DNA of 64,000 nucleotides from Streptomyces sp. NBC_00576 (GTDB lineage Bacteria; Actinomycetota; Actinomycetes; Streptomycetales; Streptomycetaceae), in assembly GCF_036345175.1 (NCBI RefSeq), contig NZ_CP107780.1, positions 4,774,001 to 4,838,000 on the forward strand. Reading direction: 5' to 3'. Shown here piece after piece: positions 40,912 through 49,747 of this stretch. Each line of letters opens with the position of its first letter. Within the stretch, counting starts at the first letter, position 1. The notes beneath the pieces were generated by a model that was not told the DNA's origin, searched no databases, and worked only from the letters and a program-made list of their open reading frames with translations. The position numbers and the translations under genes were made by a program.

Positions 40912-41636
40912 TCCGGGTCCCGTCGTTCGAGGAAGGCCGTCATACCTTCGCGGGCCTCGGCGGAGGCGAACAGTCGTGCGGACAGGGCGGTCAGCTCGGT
41001 GGTGTCCCGGTCGAAGATCTCCAGCACCTTGGCCGTGAGCAGCCGCTTCGTCTCCGCCAGGGCGCCCGGCGCCGCCCTGCGCAGCGCGTCGAGGACCGGC
41101 TCCAGGGCCGCGTCGACGTCCTCGGCCGCCTCGGTGAGGAGGCCGGTACGGGCGGCCTCCACGCCGTCGAAGCGGGCACCGGTGAGGTAGTGGCGGGCGG
41201 CGGCGCGCGGGTCGAGGCGGGGCAGCAGCGGCATGGAGATGACGGCGGGCGCCACTCCGATGCGTACCTCCGTGAACGCGAACGACGTCTGCGTGCCGCC
41301 GATCGCGATGTCGCACGCGCCCAGGAGCCCGAGGCCGCCCGCCCGTACGTGACCGGTGACCCGTGCGACCACCGGTTTCGGCAGCTCCAGCAGCAGCCGG
41401 AGCAGGCCGACGAAGGCCGCCGGGTCGGGCGGCTGCTTCAGGTCCGCGCCCGCGCAGAACGTGTTCCCGGTGTGGGTGAGGACGACCGCGCGTACGGCCG
41501 GGTCCTTGCCGCAGTCCGCGAGCGCGTCTCCCAGGTCCCGCACGAGGTGCGCGGACAGGGCGTTGCGGGTCGCGGGCGCGTCCAGAGTGAGGGTGACGAT
41601 GCCACGCGCGCGCGTGGCGGCCACTGCCGGTGTCAA
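40899..41636 (-). CDS. Enoyl-CoA hydratase/isomerase family protein (245 aa)
   Basis: Crotonase fold: VVLTHTGNTFCAGADLKQPP (oxyanion loop with AGADL) at about 51-70, and GHVRAGGLGLLGACDIAIGG at about 94-113. Its start is a TTG overlapping the ligase stop (TTGA), with GGGAG upstream, so translation is coupled. Residue A/F in the usual catalytic Glu places suggests a non-hydratase crotonase, but the reaction cannot be fixed. Confidence 0.9.
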   Translation of the reverse strand: MTPAVAATRARGIVTLTLDAPATRNALSAHLVRDLGDALADCGKDPAVRAVVLTHTGNTFCAGADLKQPPDPAAFVGLLRLLLELPKPVVARVTGHVRAGGLGLLGACDIAIGGTQTSFAFTEVRIGVAPAVISMPLLPRLDPRAAARHYLTGARFDGVEAARTGLLTEAAEDVDAALEPVLDALRRAAPGALAETKRLLTAKVLEIFDRDTTELTALSARLFASAEAREGMTAFLERRDPEWTL

Positions 41637-43201
41637 GATTTCTCCCTCAGCCGGCGGCGCAGGATCTTGCCCGAGACCGCCCTCGGTACGCCGTCGATGA
41701 AGGTGACGTGCCGGACGCGCTTGTACGGGGCGACGCGCTCGGCGACGTACATCATGACCTCTCCTTCGGAGAGGTCGTTCGAGGACGGCTGGCGGACCAC
41801 GTACGCGTGCGGGACCTCGTTGTTGTCCTCGTTGTAGACGCCTATGACGGCGGCGTCGGCGATCCCGGGGTGGGTCAGGAGGAGGGCTTCGAGTTCGGCG
41901 GGGGCCACCTGGAAGCCCTTGTACTTGATGAGTTCCTTGACGCGGTCGACGACGAACAGCCAGCCGTCGGCGTCGACATGGCCGACGTCCCCGGTGTGCA
42001 GCCAGCCGTCCCCGTCGATCATCGCGGCCGTCGCCTCGGGGTTGCCGAGGTAGCCCTTCATCACCTGGGGGCCGCGGATGACGATCTCGCCGGCCTCGCC
42101 GACGGCGGCGTCCTGGTCGGGGTCGTCGAGGGACAGGATGCGCATCTCGGTGCTCGGGAGGAGCCTGCCGACCGTCCCGGGCGGGGCGGTGCTCATGTCG
42201 TCCACGGGGACGACGTGCGTGCCCGGCGACAGTTCCGTCATGCCGTACGCCTGACCGACCGGCGGCAGGCCGAGCCGTGCGGAGCAGGCGGCGGCGAGGG
42301 CCGCGTCCAGGGGGGCGGCGGAGCTGAGGACGTACTCCAGGGACGACAGGTCGTAACTCTCGACGGCCGGGTGCTTTGCGAGGGCCAGGACGATCGGCGG
42401 GGCCACGAACAGGCCGGTGATGCGGTGCTTCTCGATGGCGGCGAGGAACGTGTCGAGGTCGAAGCGCGGCAGGACGATCACTGTGGCGCCGTGTCCCAGG
42501 GACAGGTTCATCAGGGCGGTCAGGCCGTAGATGTGGAAGAACGGCAGTACCGCAAGGATGCGGTCGGTGGGGCCGATGCGCAGGGTGGGCGCGAGCTGGG
42601 CGAGGTTGGTGGCGATGGAGCGGTGCGTGAGCATGACGCCCTTGGGGATGCCGGTCGTTCCCGAGGAGTACGGGAGGGCTGCGATGTCCTCGGCCGGGTC
42701 GATGTCGATCTGCGGTTCGGGCGCGGTCGAGGCGATCATGTCGATGAGCGAGCGGTGCCCCGGCGCACTGTCGCAGACGAAGATCTCCCTTACGCCGCCA
42801 GCCAGTTCGGCCGCGGCCCGGGCCGTCTCCAGGAGCGGTGAGACGGTGACGATCCAGCTCGTGGCCGAGTCGCGCAGTTGCTTGGCGAACTCCTCGGCGG
42901 TGGCGAGGGGATGCACGGTCGTGACGGAGGCACCCGCGCGCGTGGCGGCGTAGAAGGCGGTCGGGAAGGCGATCGTGTTCGGGCTGTGCAGGGCGAGGAC
43001 ATCGCCCTTGCGCACGCCCGCCTCGGCGAGTCCGGCGGCTATCCGCCGGTGGAAACTGTCCAGTTGGTTGTACGTGAGGGTGGTGCCGTCCACGCCGTCG
43101 ACGAGGGCGGGCGCGTCGCCGAACTCGGCTGCCCTGCCCAACACCGCGTCATGAATGGGCAGTTCGACGGGTTCGACGTCTGCGTACTCGCTGCGGAACA
43201 T
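41633..43201 (-). CDS. 4-coumarate-CoA ligase-like acyl-CoA synthetase (522 aa)
   Basis: AMP-forming CoA ligase: LPYSSGTTGIPKGVMLTHRS P-loop at about 184-203, GQAYGMTELSPG at about 325, DGDGWLHTGDVGHVDADGWL at about 410, and the late Lys in RAVSGKILRRRLRE. Start ATG at 43201 with GAGGAGG just ahead. Makes the CoA ester that the rest of the operon uses. Confidence 0.93.
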   Translation of the reverse strand: MFRSEYADVEPVELPIHDAVLGRAAEFGDAPALVDGVDGTTLTYNQLDSFHRRIAAGLAEAGVRKGDVLALHSPNTIAFPTAFYAATRAGASVTTVHPLATAEEFAKQLRDSATSWIVTVSPLLETARAAAELAGGVREIFVCDSAPGHRSLIDMIASTAPEPQIDIDPAEDIAALPYSSGTTGIPKGVMLTHRSIATNLAQLAPTLRIGPTDRILAVLPFFHIYGLTALMNLSLGHGATVIVLPRFDLDTFLAAIEKHRITGLFVAPPIVLALAKHPAVESYDLSSLEYVLSSAAPLDAALAAACSARLGLPPVGQAYGMTELSPGTHVVPVDDMSTAPPGTVGRLLPSTEMRILSLDDPDQDAAVGEAGEIVIRGPQVMKGYLGNPEATAAMIDGDGWLHTGDVGHVDADGWLFVVDRVKELIKYKGFQVAPAELEALLLTHPGIADAAVIGVYNEDNNEVPHAYVVRQPSSNDLSEGEVMMYVAERVAPYKRVRHVTFIDGVPRAVSGKILRRRLREKS

Positions 43202-43251
43202 GGTTCCTCCTCGCGCAAGGGCAGCCACAATTGGTGCGCTGCTCGGTACGG

Positions 43252-43275
43252 CTCTCAGTACGGCTCTCAGTACGA
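43252..43275. repeat. Two 12-base tandem repeats over a stop codon
   Basis: CTCTCAGTACGG followed by CTCTCAGTACGA. The unit carries the last codons and the TGA of the acyl-CoA dehydrogenase gene, copied once outward, the same arrangement as at 37403-37453. Confidence 0.8.
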
Positions 43276-44433
43276 CTTGGGCAGGCCCAGGGTCTGATGG
43301 GAGACGTAGTTGAGAATCATCTCCCGGCTCACTGGAGCAATACGAGCCACCCGGGCGACGGTTATCAAGGAGGCGAGGCCGAATTCCCGCGTGAGACCGT
43401 TGCCGCCGAGGGTGTGCACGGCCTGGTCGACGGCCTTCACACAGGCCTCCCCGGCCGCGTACTTGGCCATGTTGGCCGCCTCGCCGGCGCCGACGTCGTC
43501 ACCGGCGTCGTAGAGGGCGGCGGCCTTCTGCATCATCAGGCGGGCGAGTTCGAGATCGATGTGCGCCTGGGCGAGCGGATGCGCGACGGCCTGGTGGGCG
43601 CCGATGGGCTCCTTCCAGACGGTGCGCTCAGTGGCGTACCGGACCGCCGCGCCGAGCGCGTACCGCCCGATGCCGATGGCGAACGCGGCCGTCATGATGC
43701 GTTCCGGGTTGAGCCCGGCGAAGAGCTGGAGCAGTCCTGCGTCCTCGTCGCCGACGAGCGCTTCGGCGGGCAGCCGTACGTCGTCGAGGGTCAGCTCGAA
43801 CTGCTTCTCCGGGGACTCGATGTCCATGTCGATCCGGCGCCGCGAGAAGCCTTCGGCGTCGCACGGGACGATGAACAGGCAGGGCTTGAGACGACCGGTA
43901 CGGGAGTCTTCGGTACGGCCGACTATCAGGACGGCGTCCGCGATGTCGACGCCCGAGATGAAGACCTTGCGGCCGGTCAGGAGCCAGTCGCCGGTGTCCG
44001 GGTCGCGGCGGGCGGTGGTGGTGATGCGGTGGCTGTTGGAGCCGGCGTCGGGTTCGGTGATGCCGAAGGCCATGGTGCGGGTGCCGTCGGCGATTCCGGG
44101 GAGCCAGTCCTGCTTTTGGGTGTCCGTGCCGAAGCGGGCGATCACAGTGCCGCAGATCGCCGGGGAGACGATCAGCATGAGGAGGGGGCAGCCTGCGGCG
44201 CCGAGCTCTTCGAGGACGATGGAGAGTTCGGCGATGCCGCCGCCTCCGCCGCCGTATGCCTCCGGCAGGTTGGCGCCGAGGTAGCCGAGTTTGGCGGCGT
44301 CTGACCAGAGTTCGTCCGTGTGGCGGCCGTCGGCTACGACTTTCGTCATGTATTCGCGGCCGTAGCGGTTGCCGAGGGCGGCTACCGCGGTGCGCAGGGC
44401 TTTGTGTTCCTCGGATTCGATCATTGCGGTCAT
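43267..44433 (-). CDS. Acyl-CoA dehydrogenase (388 aa)
   Basis: Full-length flavin dehydrogenase: GYLGANLPEAYGGGGGGIAE, MAFGITEPDAGSNSHRITTT at about 121-140, GRKVFISGVDIADAVLIVGR, QAVHTLGGNGLTREFGLASL at about 335 and ARIAPVSREMILNYVSHQTL. The last segment differs from the usual GGTxEIQR by its SREMILNYVS form, which is typical of the acyl-CoA dehydrogenases encoded with AtuC/AtuF-like carboxylases. Member of the long operon. Confidence 0.92.
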   Translation of the reverse strand: MTAMIESEEHKALRTAVAALGNRYGREYMTKVVADGRHTDELWSDAAKLGYLGANLPEAYGGGGGGIAELSIVLEELGAAGCPLLMLIVSPAICGTVIARFGTDTQKQDWLPGIADGTRTMAFGITEPDAGSNSHRITTTARRDPDTGDWLLTGRKVFISGVDIADAVLIVGRTEDSRTGRLKPCLFIVPCDAEGFSRRRIDMDIESPEKQFELTLDDVRLPAEALVGDEDAGLLQLFAGLNPERIMTAAFAIGIGRYALGAAVRYATERTVWKEPIGAHQAVAHPLAQAHIDLELARLMMQKAAALYDAGDDVGAGEAANMAKYAAGEACVKAVDQAVHTLGGNGLTREFGLASLITVARVARIAPVSREMILNYVSHQTLGLPKSY

Positions 44434-44470
44434 GAGGGGTCCTAAGGGGGAGGGGGGTTCGGTTGTGGGG

Positions 44471-44521
44471 CGAGTGCGGGTGCGTCGTGGCTTGTCGCGC
44501 AGTTCCCCGCGCCCCTAAAAG
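44471..44521. repeat. Dispersed intergenic repeat, copy E
   Basis: GTGCGGGTGCGTCGTGGCTT, then GTCGCGCAGTTCCCCGCGCC and CCTAAAAG. The first half matches copy A/B flanks, the second half is the common Streptomyces form. It overlaps the stop of the biotin carboxylase gene. Confidence 0.75.
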
Positions 44522-46386
44522 ACCACCGCCAGCAAGGTGCCGACCTCCACCTGTTGCCCGGCGACTACGTGGAGAGCTGTGAGCGTGCCTGTCGTAGGGG
44601 CCGCGATCTTGTGTTCCATCTTCATCGCCTCCAGCCACAGCAAGGGCTCTCCGGCCTGTACGGAGGCTCCTGCGGCCAGGCCCTCCGCCACCCGCACCAC
44701 CGTGCCGGGCATGGGCGCCAGCAAGGAACCCGGGGCGTGTTGTGCCGTCGGGTCCGGGAAGCGGGGCAGGGCGGTGAGGGTCGTGTTGTTGACGTGGATC
44801 TGGTCGGCGTACCTCGTCACCTCGAACTTCCGTCGTACGCCGGCCACTTCGAGTACGACGAGCCGCGCGTCGACGTGGACGACCCGTACCCCCTCCTCTG
44901 TCTCCCCCTCCGCCGTCAGGCCCTCGCGGGTGTGGCGGTAGGTCGCCTCGTGTTCCTCGCCGTCCGCCGTCGCGTACCGCTTGACCTGGGGCTGGGCGGG
45001 GAGGTTGCGCCAGCCGCCGAAGCGGGAGCGGCCGTGGGCGTCGGCGAGGGCGGCGGCCAGGGGGGCGTGGGGGTCGGGGGTGGGGGCGGTGAGTTCGGGG
45101 AGGTGGCGGTCGTAGAAGCCCGTGTTCATACGGGCCGTCGTGAACTCCGGGTGGCGCAGGGAGCGGACGAGGAGGTCGCGGTTGGTGATCGGGCCGTGGA
45201 TCGTCGCGCGTTCCAGGGCGCCCGCCAGTTTGCGGATCGCCTCCGCGCGCGTGGGGGCGTGTACGACGGCCTTGGCGAGCATCGGGTCGTAGTGGACGGG
45301 GATCGGGTCGCCGTCGGTGTAGCCGGTGTCCAGGCGGATGTTCTCCGCTTCGGGGACGGCGAGGCGGTGCAGGGTGCCGGTCTGTGGCGTCCAGTCCGCC
45401 GCCGGGTTCTCGGCGTACAGGCGGGCCTCTATCGCGTGGCCACGCGCGCGTGGGGGGCCGTTTTCGAGAGCCTCAAGAGCACAGCCCTCCGCGACACGTA
45501 TCTGGAGGGCCACCAGGTCGATGCCGAAGACGGCCTCCGTGACGGGGTGCTCGACCTGGAGGCGGGTGTTCATCTCCAGGAAGTGGGCCTTGCCGTCCTC
45601 CCCCACGAGGAACTCGACCGTGCCGGCGCCCGTGTAGTCGACGGCACGGGCCGCCCGTACGGCCAGTTCGTGGAGTTCCGCGGTGAGCGTCTCCGGGATT
45701 CCGGGAGCCGGGGACTCCTCGATCACCTTCTGGTGGCGGCGCTGGAGGGAGCAGTCGCGGGTGCCGAGGGCCCACACCGTGCCGTGGGTGTCGGCCATGA
45801 CCTGGACCTCGATGTGCCGGCCGCCCTCGACGTACGGCTCGACGAAGACCTCACCGTCACCGAAGGCGCTGTGGGCCTCGGCACGGGCCGCCTCCAACTC
45901 ACCGTCCAGCTCGGCAAGTTGACGTACGACGCGCATTCCGCGCCCGCCGCCGCCCGCCGCCGCCTTGACCAGCACCGGCAGGTCGGCCTCGGTGACGCCG
46001 GTCAGCGGCTTGAGCCCCATCAGCTGTTTCGCGCGCGTCTTGGACGCCATCGCCTCGATCGCGGCCGGGGACGGGCCGATCCACACGAGCCCCGCGTCGA
46101 GTACGGCACGCGCGAAGCCGGCGTTCTCCGACAGGAAGCCGTACCCGGGGTGCACGGCGTCCGCGCCCGCCGCCAGCGCCGCCCGCACGATCAGGTCGCC
46201 GCGCAGATAGGTGTCCGCGGAGGCGGCCCCTGGCAGCCGTACCGCCGCGTCGGCCACGCGCGCGTGGAGGGCGTTCTCGTCGGCGTCCGAGTGCACGGCG
46301 ACCGTCCGGATGCCCAGCTCACGGCAGGTGCGGAAGATCCGGCAGGCGATCTCCCCGCGGTTGGCGACGAGTACGGAGGTGATCAC
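44515..46386 (-). CDS. Acyl-CoA carboxylase alpha subunit: biotin carboxylase + BCCP (623 aa)
   Basis: Carboxylates biotin with ATP and bicarbonate, then carries it to the beta subunit. N-domain SVLVANRGEIACRIFRTCRE, ATP-grasp LPVLVKAAAGGGGRGMRVVR at about 147-166, EMNTRLQVEHPVTEAV at about 274, and biotinyl domain WLEAMKMEHKIAAPTTG near the end with the biotin Lys in MKM. The join MASKTRAKQLMGLKPLTGVT is about 8-10 residues shorter than in relatives and lacks the AGVP turn. Start GTG at 46386; GTG 46404 possible. Likely methylcrotonyl-, geranyl- or another branched acyl-CoA. Confidence 0.93.
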   Translation of the reverse strand: MITSVLVANRGEIACRIFRTCRELGIRTVAVHSDADENALHARVADAAVRLPGAASADTYLRGDLIVRAALAAGADAVHPGYGFLSENAGFARAVLDAGLVWIGPSPAAIEAMASKTRAKQLMGLKPLTGVTEADLPVLVKAAAGGGGRGMRVVRQLAELDGELEAARAEAHSAFGDGEVFVEPYVEGGRHIEVQVMADTHGTVWALGTRDCSLQRRHQKVIEESPAPGIPETLTAELHELAVRAARAVDYTGAGTVEFLVGEDGKAHFLEMNTRLQVEHPVTEAVFGIDLVALQIRVAEGCALEALENGPPRARGHAIEARLYAENPAADWTPQTGTLHRLAVPEAENIRLDTGYTDGDPIPVHYDPMLAKAVVHAPTRAEAIRKLAGALERATIHGPITNRDLLVRSLRHPEFTTARMNTGFYDRHLPELTAPTPDPHAPLAAALADAHGRSRFGGWRNLPAQPQVKRYATADGEEHEATYRHTREGLTAEGETEEGVRVVHVDARLVVLEVAGVRRKFEVTRYADQIHVNNTTLTALPRFPDPTAQHAPGSLLAPMPGTVVRVAEGLAAGASVQAGEPLLWLEAMKMEHKIAAPTTGTLTALHVVAGQQVEVGTLLAVVF

Positions 46387-46415
46387 AGTTGATTCCCCAG
46401 GCACTGTTGATTTCC

Positions 46416-48020
46416 TTACATTCGGAAGACGCCGAAGCCGCCGCGGGCGCCCTCGTAGGGGGCGGTGTGGATCGCGGAGAGGCACAGGCCGAGGACGGTT
46501 CGGGTGTCGCGCGGGTCGATGACGCCGTCGTCGTACAGCCGCCCGGAGAGGAACATGGGCAGGGACTCGGACTCGATCTGCTGCTCCACCATGGCCCGTA
46601 GCGCGGCGTCGCCCTCCTCGTCGTACGGCAGCCCCTTGGCGGCGGCCGACTGGCGGGCGACGATCGACAGCACGCCCGCGAGCTGCTGGGGGCCCATGAC
46701 GGCGGACTTGGCGCTGGGCCAGGCGAAGAGGAAGCGGGGGTCGTAGGCGCGCCCGCACATGCCGTAGTGCCCGGCGCCGTACGACGCCCCCATGAGGACG
46801 GAGAGGTGGGGGACGCGGGAGTTGGAGACCGCGTTGATCATCATCGCGCCGTGCTTGATGATGCCGCCCTGCTCGTACTCCTTGCCGACCATGTAGCCGG
46901 TGGTGTTGTGGAGGAAGAGGAGCGGGATGTCGCGCTGGTTGGCGAGCTGGATGAACTGGGCCGCCTTCTGCGACTCCTCGCTGAAGAGGACCCCTTGGGC
47001 GTTGGCGAGGATGCCGACCGGATAGCCGTGCAGCGCGGCCCAGCCGGTCACGAGACTGGTCCCGTAGAGGGGCTTGAACTCGTCGAAGTCGGAGGCGTCG
47101 ACGATGCGGGCGATGACCTCGCGGGGGTCGAAGGGCACCTTCAGATCACCCGGGACGATCCCCAGCAGCTCCTCCGCGTCGTACTTGGGGGACTGGACGT
47201 CGGCGGGGCTCGGATCGGCGTACGCCTTGCGGTGGTTGAGCCTGGCCACGACCCGGCGGGCCTGGCGCAGGGCGTCGTGCTCGTCGAGGGCGAAGTAGTC
47301 GGCGAGGCCCGACACGCGCGCGTGCATCTCGGCGCCGCCCAGCGACTCGTCGTCGCTCTCCTCGCCGGTGGCCATCTTGACGAGGGGCGGCCCGCCGAGG
47401 AACACCTTGGCGCGCTCCTTGACCATGATCACGTGATCGGACATCCCGGGGATGTACGCCCCACCGGCCGTCGAGTTCCCGAACACGACCGCCACCGTGG
47501 GAATCCCGGCGGCGGACAGACGGGTCAGGTCGCGGAAGACGGCTCCCCCTGGGATGAAGATCTCCTTCTGGGACGGGAGATCCGCGCCGCCGGACTCGAC
47601 GAGGCTGATGAAGGGCAGCCGGTTGGCGAGGGCGATGTCGTTGGCGCGCAGGGCCTTCTTCAGGCTCCACGGGTTGCTGGCGCCGCCGCGCACGGTCGGG
47701 TCGTTGGCCGTGATCAGACACTCGACGCCCTCGACCACCCCGATACCGGTGACGAGGGAAGCTCCGACGGCGTACTCGCTTCCCCAGGCCGCGAGCGGCG
47801 ACAGCTCCAGGAAGGGGGTGTCGGGGTCGAGGAGCAGCTCGATGCGTTCGCGGGCGAGGAGTTTGCCGCGGGCGTGGTGCCGGGCGATGTACTTCTCGCC
47901 GCCGCCAGCGAGGGCCTTGGCGTGTTCGGCGTCGAGGGCGGCGAGTTTGCCGAGCATGGACTCGCGGTGGGACGCGTGTTCGGGGCCTGCGGTGTCCACT
48001 ACGGAAGCCAGGACCGTCAC
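46416..48020 (-). CDS. Acyl-CoA carboxylase beta subunit, carboxyltransferase (534 aa)
   Basis: A crotonase-type two-lobed carboxyltransferase: SLVESGGADLPSQKEIFIPG, VFGNSTAGGAYIPGMSDHVI, and AQGVLFSEESQKAAQFIQLA, FLHNTTGYMVGKEYEQGGI, MGASYGAGHYGMCGRAYDPR. These are typical of methylcrotonyl-CoA/geranyl-CoA carboxylase beta subunits rather than propionyl-CoA (AccB-like) ones. GTG start overlaps the AtuA-like stop; GGAGGTACT precedes it. Fits a branched- or terpenoid-acyl-CoA pathway. Confidence 0.93.
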   Translation of the reverse strand: MTVLASVVDTAGPEHASHRESMLGKLAALDAEHAKALAGGGEKYIARHHARGKLLARERIELLLDPDTPFLELSPLAAWGSEYAVGASLVTGIGVVEGVECLITANDPTVRGGASNPWSLKKALRANDIALANRLPFISLVESGGADLPSQKEIFIPGGAVFRDLTRLSAAGIPTVAVVFGNSTAGGAYIPGMSDHVIMVKERAKVFLGGPPLVKMATGEESDDESLGGAEMHARVSGLADYFALDEHDALRQARRVVARLNHRKAYADPSPADVQSPKYDAEELLGIVPGDLKVPFDPREVIARIVDASDFDEFKPLYGTSLVTGWAALHGYPVGILANAQGVLFSEESQKAAQFIQLANQRDIPLLFLHNTTGYMVGKEYEQGGIIKHGAMMINAVSNSRVPHLSVLMGASYGAGHYGMCGRAYDPRFLFAWPSAKSAVMGPQQLAGVLSIVARQSAAAKGLPYDEEGDAALRAMVEQQIESESLPMFLSGRLYDDGVIDPRDTRTVLGLCLSAIHTAPYEGARGGFGVFRM

Positions 48021-49747
48021 AGCAGTACCTCCGGTATGTCGAGGTGCCGGGAGCGCAGCCATTCGCCGAGCGCCTTGGCCTGCGGATCGAAGCGGTGCTG
48101 CGCGGCGACGCCCTCGCCGAGGATGCCCTCGACGGTGAAGTTGAGGGCGCGCAGGTGCGGGAGGGTGTGTCGTACGACGGTCAAGTCGGCGGTCTCCGGG
48201 AGCAGTTCGCGGAATCGGGTGACGGTGAGGGTGTGGGCGAGCCAGCGCCAGGCTTCGTCCGTGCGCACCCAGACACCGACGTTGGCGTTGCCGCCCTTGT
48301 CGCCGCTGCGGGCACCGGCGACAAGGCCCAGGGGAGCGGATCTCGTCGGTGCTGACAGCAGGGGTTCGGGGAGGGGTGCCTCCGGCAGTTCTTCCAGTAC
48401 GAGGGTGTCGTGCGGCGGCGGTACGGGGATCCGGCGGCCGTCGTCCAGGACGGCCGTGTGGTCCACGGCGTCCTGTGGGACGTACTCCGCCTCGAAGACC
48501 CCGTAGGGGGCGCCCTTTCCGGGGGGCGCCAGGACATGGAACCCGGGGTAGCTGGCGAGGGCGAGTTCGACGGCGGCGCCGCTGAGGGTGCGGCCCACGG
48601 TGTTCTGGTCCGGGTCGCGTACGACGAGCCGGAGCAGGGCGCTGCCGGTCTCCTCGGTGGGGGCGTCGGGGCGGTCGGTGCGGGCGAGGGTCCAACTGAT
48701 GTCGGCGGGGCGGGACTTGGCCGCGCTGAGCGCGCTTTCCATCTGACCCCGGACGAGCGCGGCCTTGTGCTCGATGTCGAGTCCGGTGAGAACGAAGGTG
48801 ACCTCGTTGCGGAAACCGCCGAGCCGGTTGAGGCCCACCTTGAGAGTGGGCGGGGGCGCTTCCCCCCGTACGCCGTGGATACGTACCCGGTCGGGACCCT
48901 CCTGGGTGAGGCGGACGGTGTCGAGGCGGGCGGTGACGTCGGGGCCGGCGTACCGGGCTCCCTGTGTCTCGTACAGGAGTTGGGCGGTGACCGTGCCGAT
49001 GTCGACGATGCCGCCGGTGCCGGGGTGCTTGGTGATGACGCTCGTGCCGTCGGCGTGGATCTCGGCGAGGGGGAAGCCGGGGTGGCGGAGGATGCGGGGG
49101 TCCTGACGGACGTGCTCGGCGAAGAAGGCGTAGTTGCCGCCGGTGGCCTGCGTACCGCACTCCAGCACATGCCCGGCGACGACCGCGCCCGCGAGCTGGT
49201 CGTGGTCCTGCGGCCCCCAGCCGAAGTGGGCGGCGGCCGGCCCGGCGACGAGGGCGGCGTCGGTGACCCGGCCGGTGACGACGATGTCCGCGCCCTCGCG
49301 CAGACAGGCGGCTATGCCGAAGGCGCCCAAGTAGGCATGTGCGGCAAGGCTGTTGGGGTGGCCGGCGGTGAGGTCGTCGCCCTCGACGTGGGCGACGCGG
49401 GCGGGGATGCCGAGTCGGTCGGCGAGTTTCCTGACGTTCTCCGCGAGGCCCGCAGGGTTGAGGCCACCGGCGTTGACGACGATCCGTACCCCCCGCTCAT
49501 GGGCGAGACCGAGGCACTCCTCCAACTGCCGCAGGAAGGTACGGGCGTACCCCGCCGAGGGGTCCGACGGGTTCTTGAGGCGGTCGCGGCCCAGGATGAG
49601 CATGGTCAGCTCGGCGAGGTAGTCGCCGGTGAGGACGTCGAGTTGGCCGCCGGTGAGCATCTCGCGCATGGCTTCGAAACGGTCGCCGTAGAAGCCGGAG
49701 GCGTTGCCTATGCGGAGGGGCGCCGGGTGGCCTTGGGGAGCCGTCAC
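48017..49747 (-). CDS. AtuA-like protein, DUF1446 (576 aa)
   Basis: Member of the acyclic terpene utilisation AtuA family: LRIGNASGFYGDRFEAMREM, LTGDYLAELTMLILGRDRLK, RIVVNAGGLNPAGLAENVRK, GADIVVTGRVTDAALVAGPA, LECGTQATGGNYAFF and the C-terminal GARSGDKGGNANVGVWVRTD. AtuA is needed for citronellol/geraniol use in Pseudomonas but its reaction is not known to me. Both junctions are GTGA overlaps. Its presence beside carboxylase and crotonase genes is the signature of an Atu/Liu-type locus. Confidence 0.9.
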   Translation of the reverse strand: MTAPQGHPAPLRIGNASGFYGDRFEAMREMLTGGQLDVLTGDYLAELTMLILGRDRLKNPSDPSAGYARTFLRQLEECLGLAHERGVRIVVNAGGLNPAGLAENVRKLADRLGIPARVAHVEGDDLTAGHPNSLAAHAYLGAFGIAACLREGADIVVTGRVTDAALVAGPAAAHFGWGPQDHDQLAGAVVAGHVLECGTQATGGNYAFFAEHVRQDPRILRHPGFPLAEIHADGTSVITKHPGTGGIVDIGTVTAQLLYETQGARYAGPDVTARLDTVRLTQEGPDRVRIHGVRGEAPPPTLKVGLNRLGGFRNEVTFVLTGLDIEHKAALVRGQMESALSAAKSRPADISWTLARTDRPDAPTEETGSALLRLVVRDPDQNTVGRTLSGAAVELALASYPGFHVLAPPGKGAPYGVFEAEYVPQDAVDHTAVLDDGRRIPVPPPHDTLVLEELPEAPLPEPLLSAPTRSAPLGLVAGARSGDKGGNANVGVWVRTDEAWRWLAHTLTVTRFRELLPETADLTVVRHTLPHLRALNFTVEGILGEGVAAQHRFDPQAKALGEWLRSRHLDIPEVLL

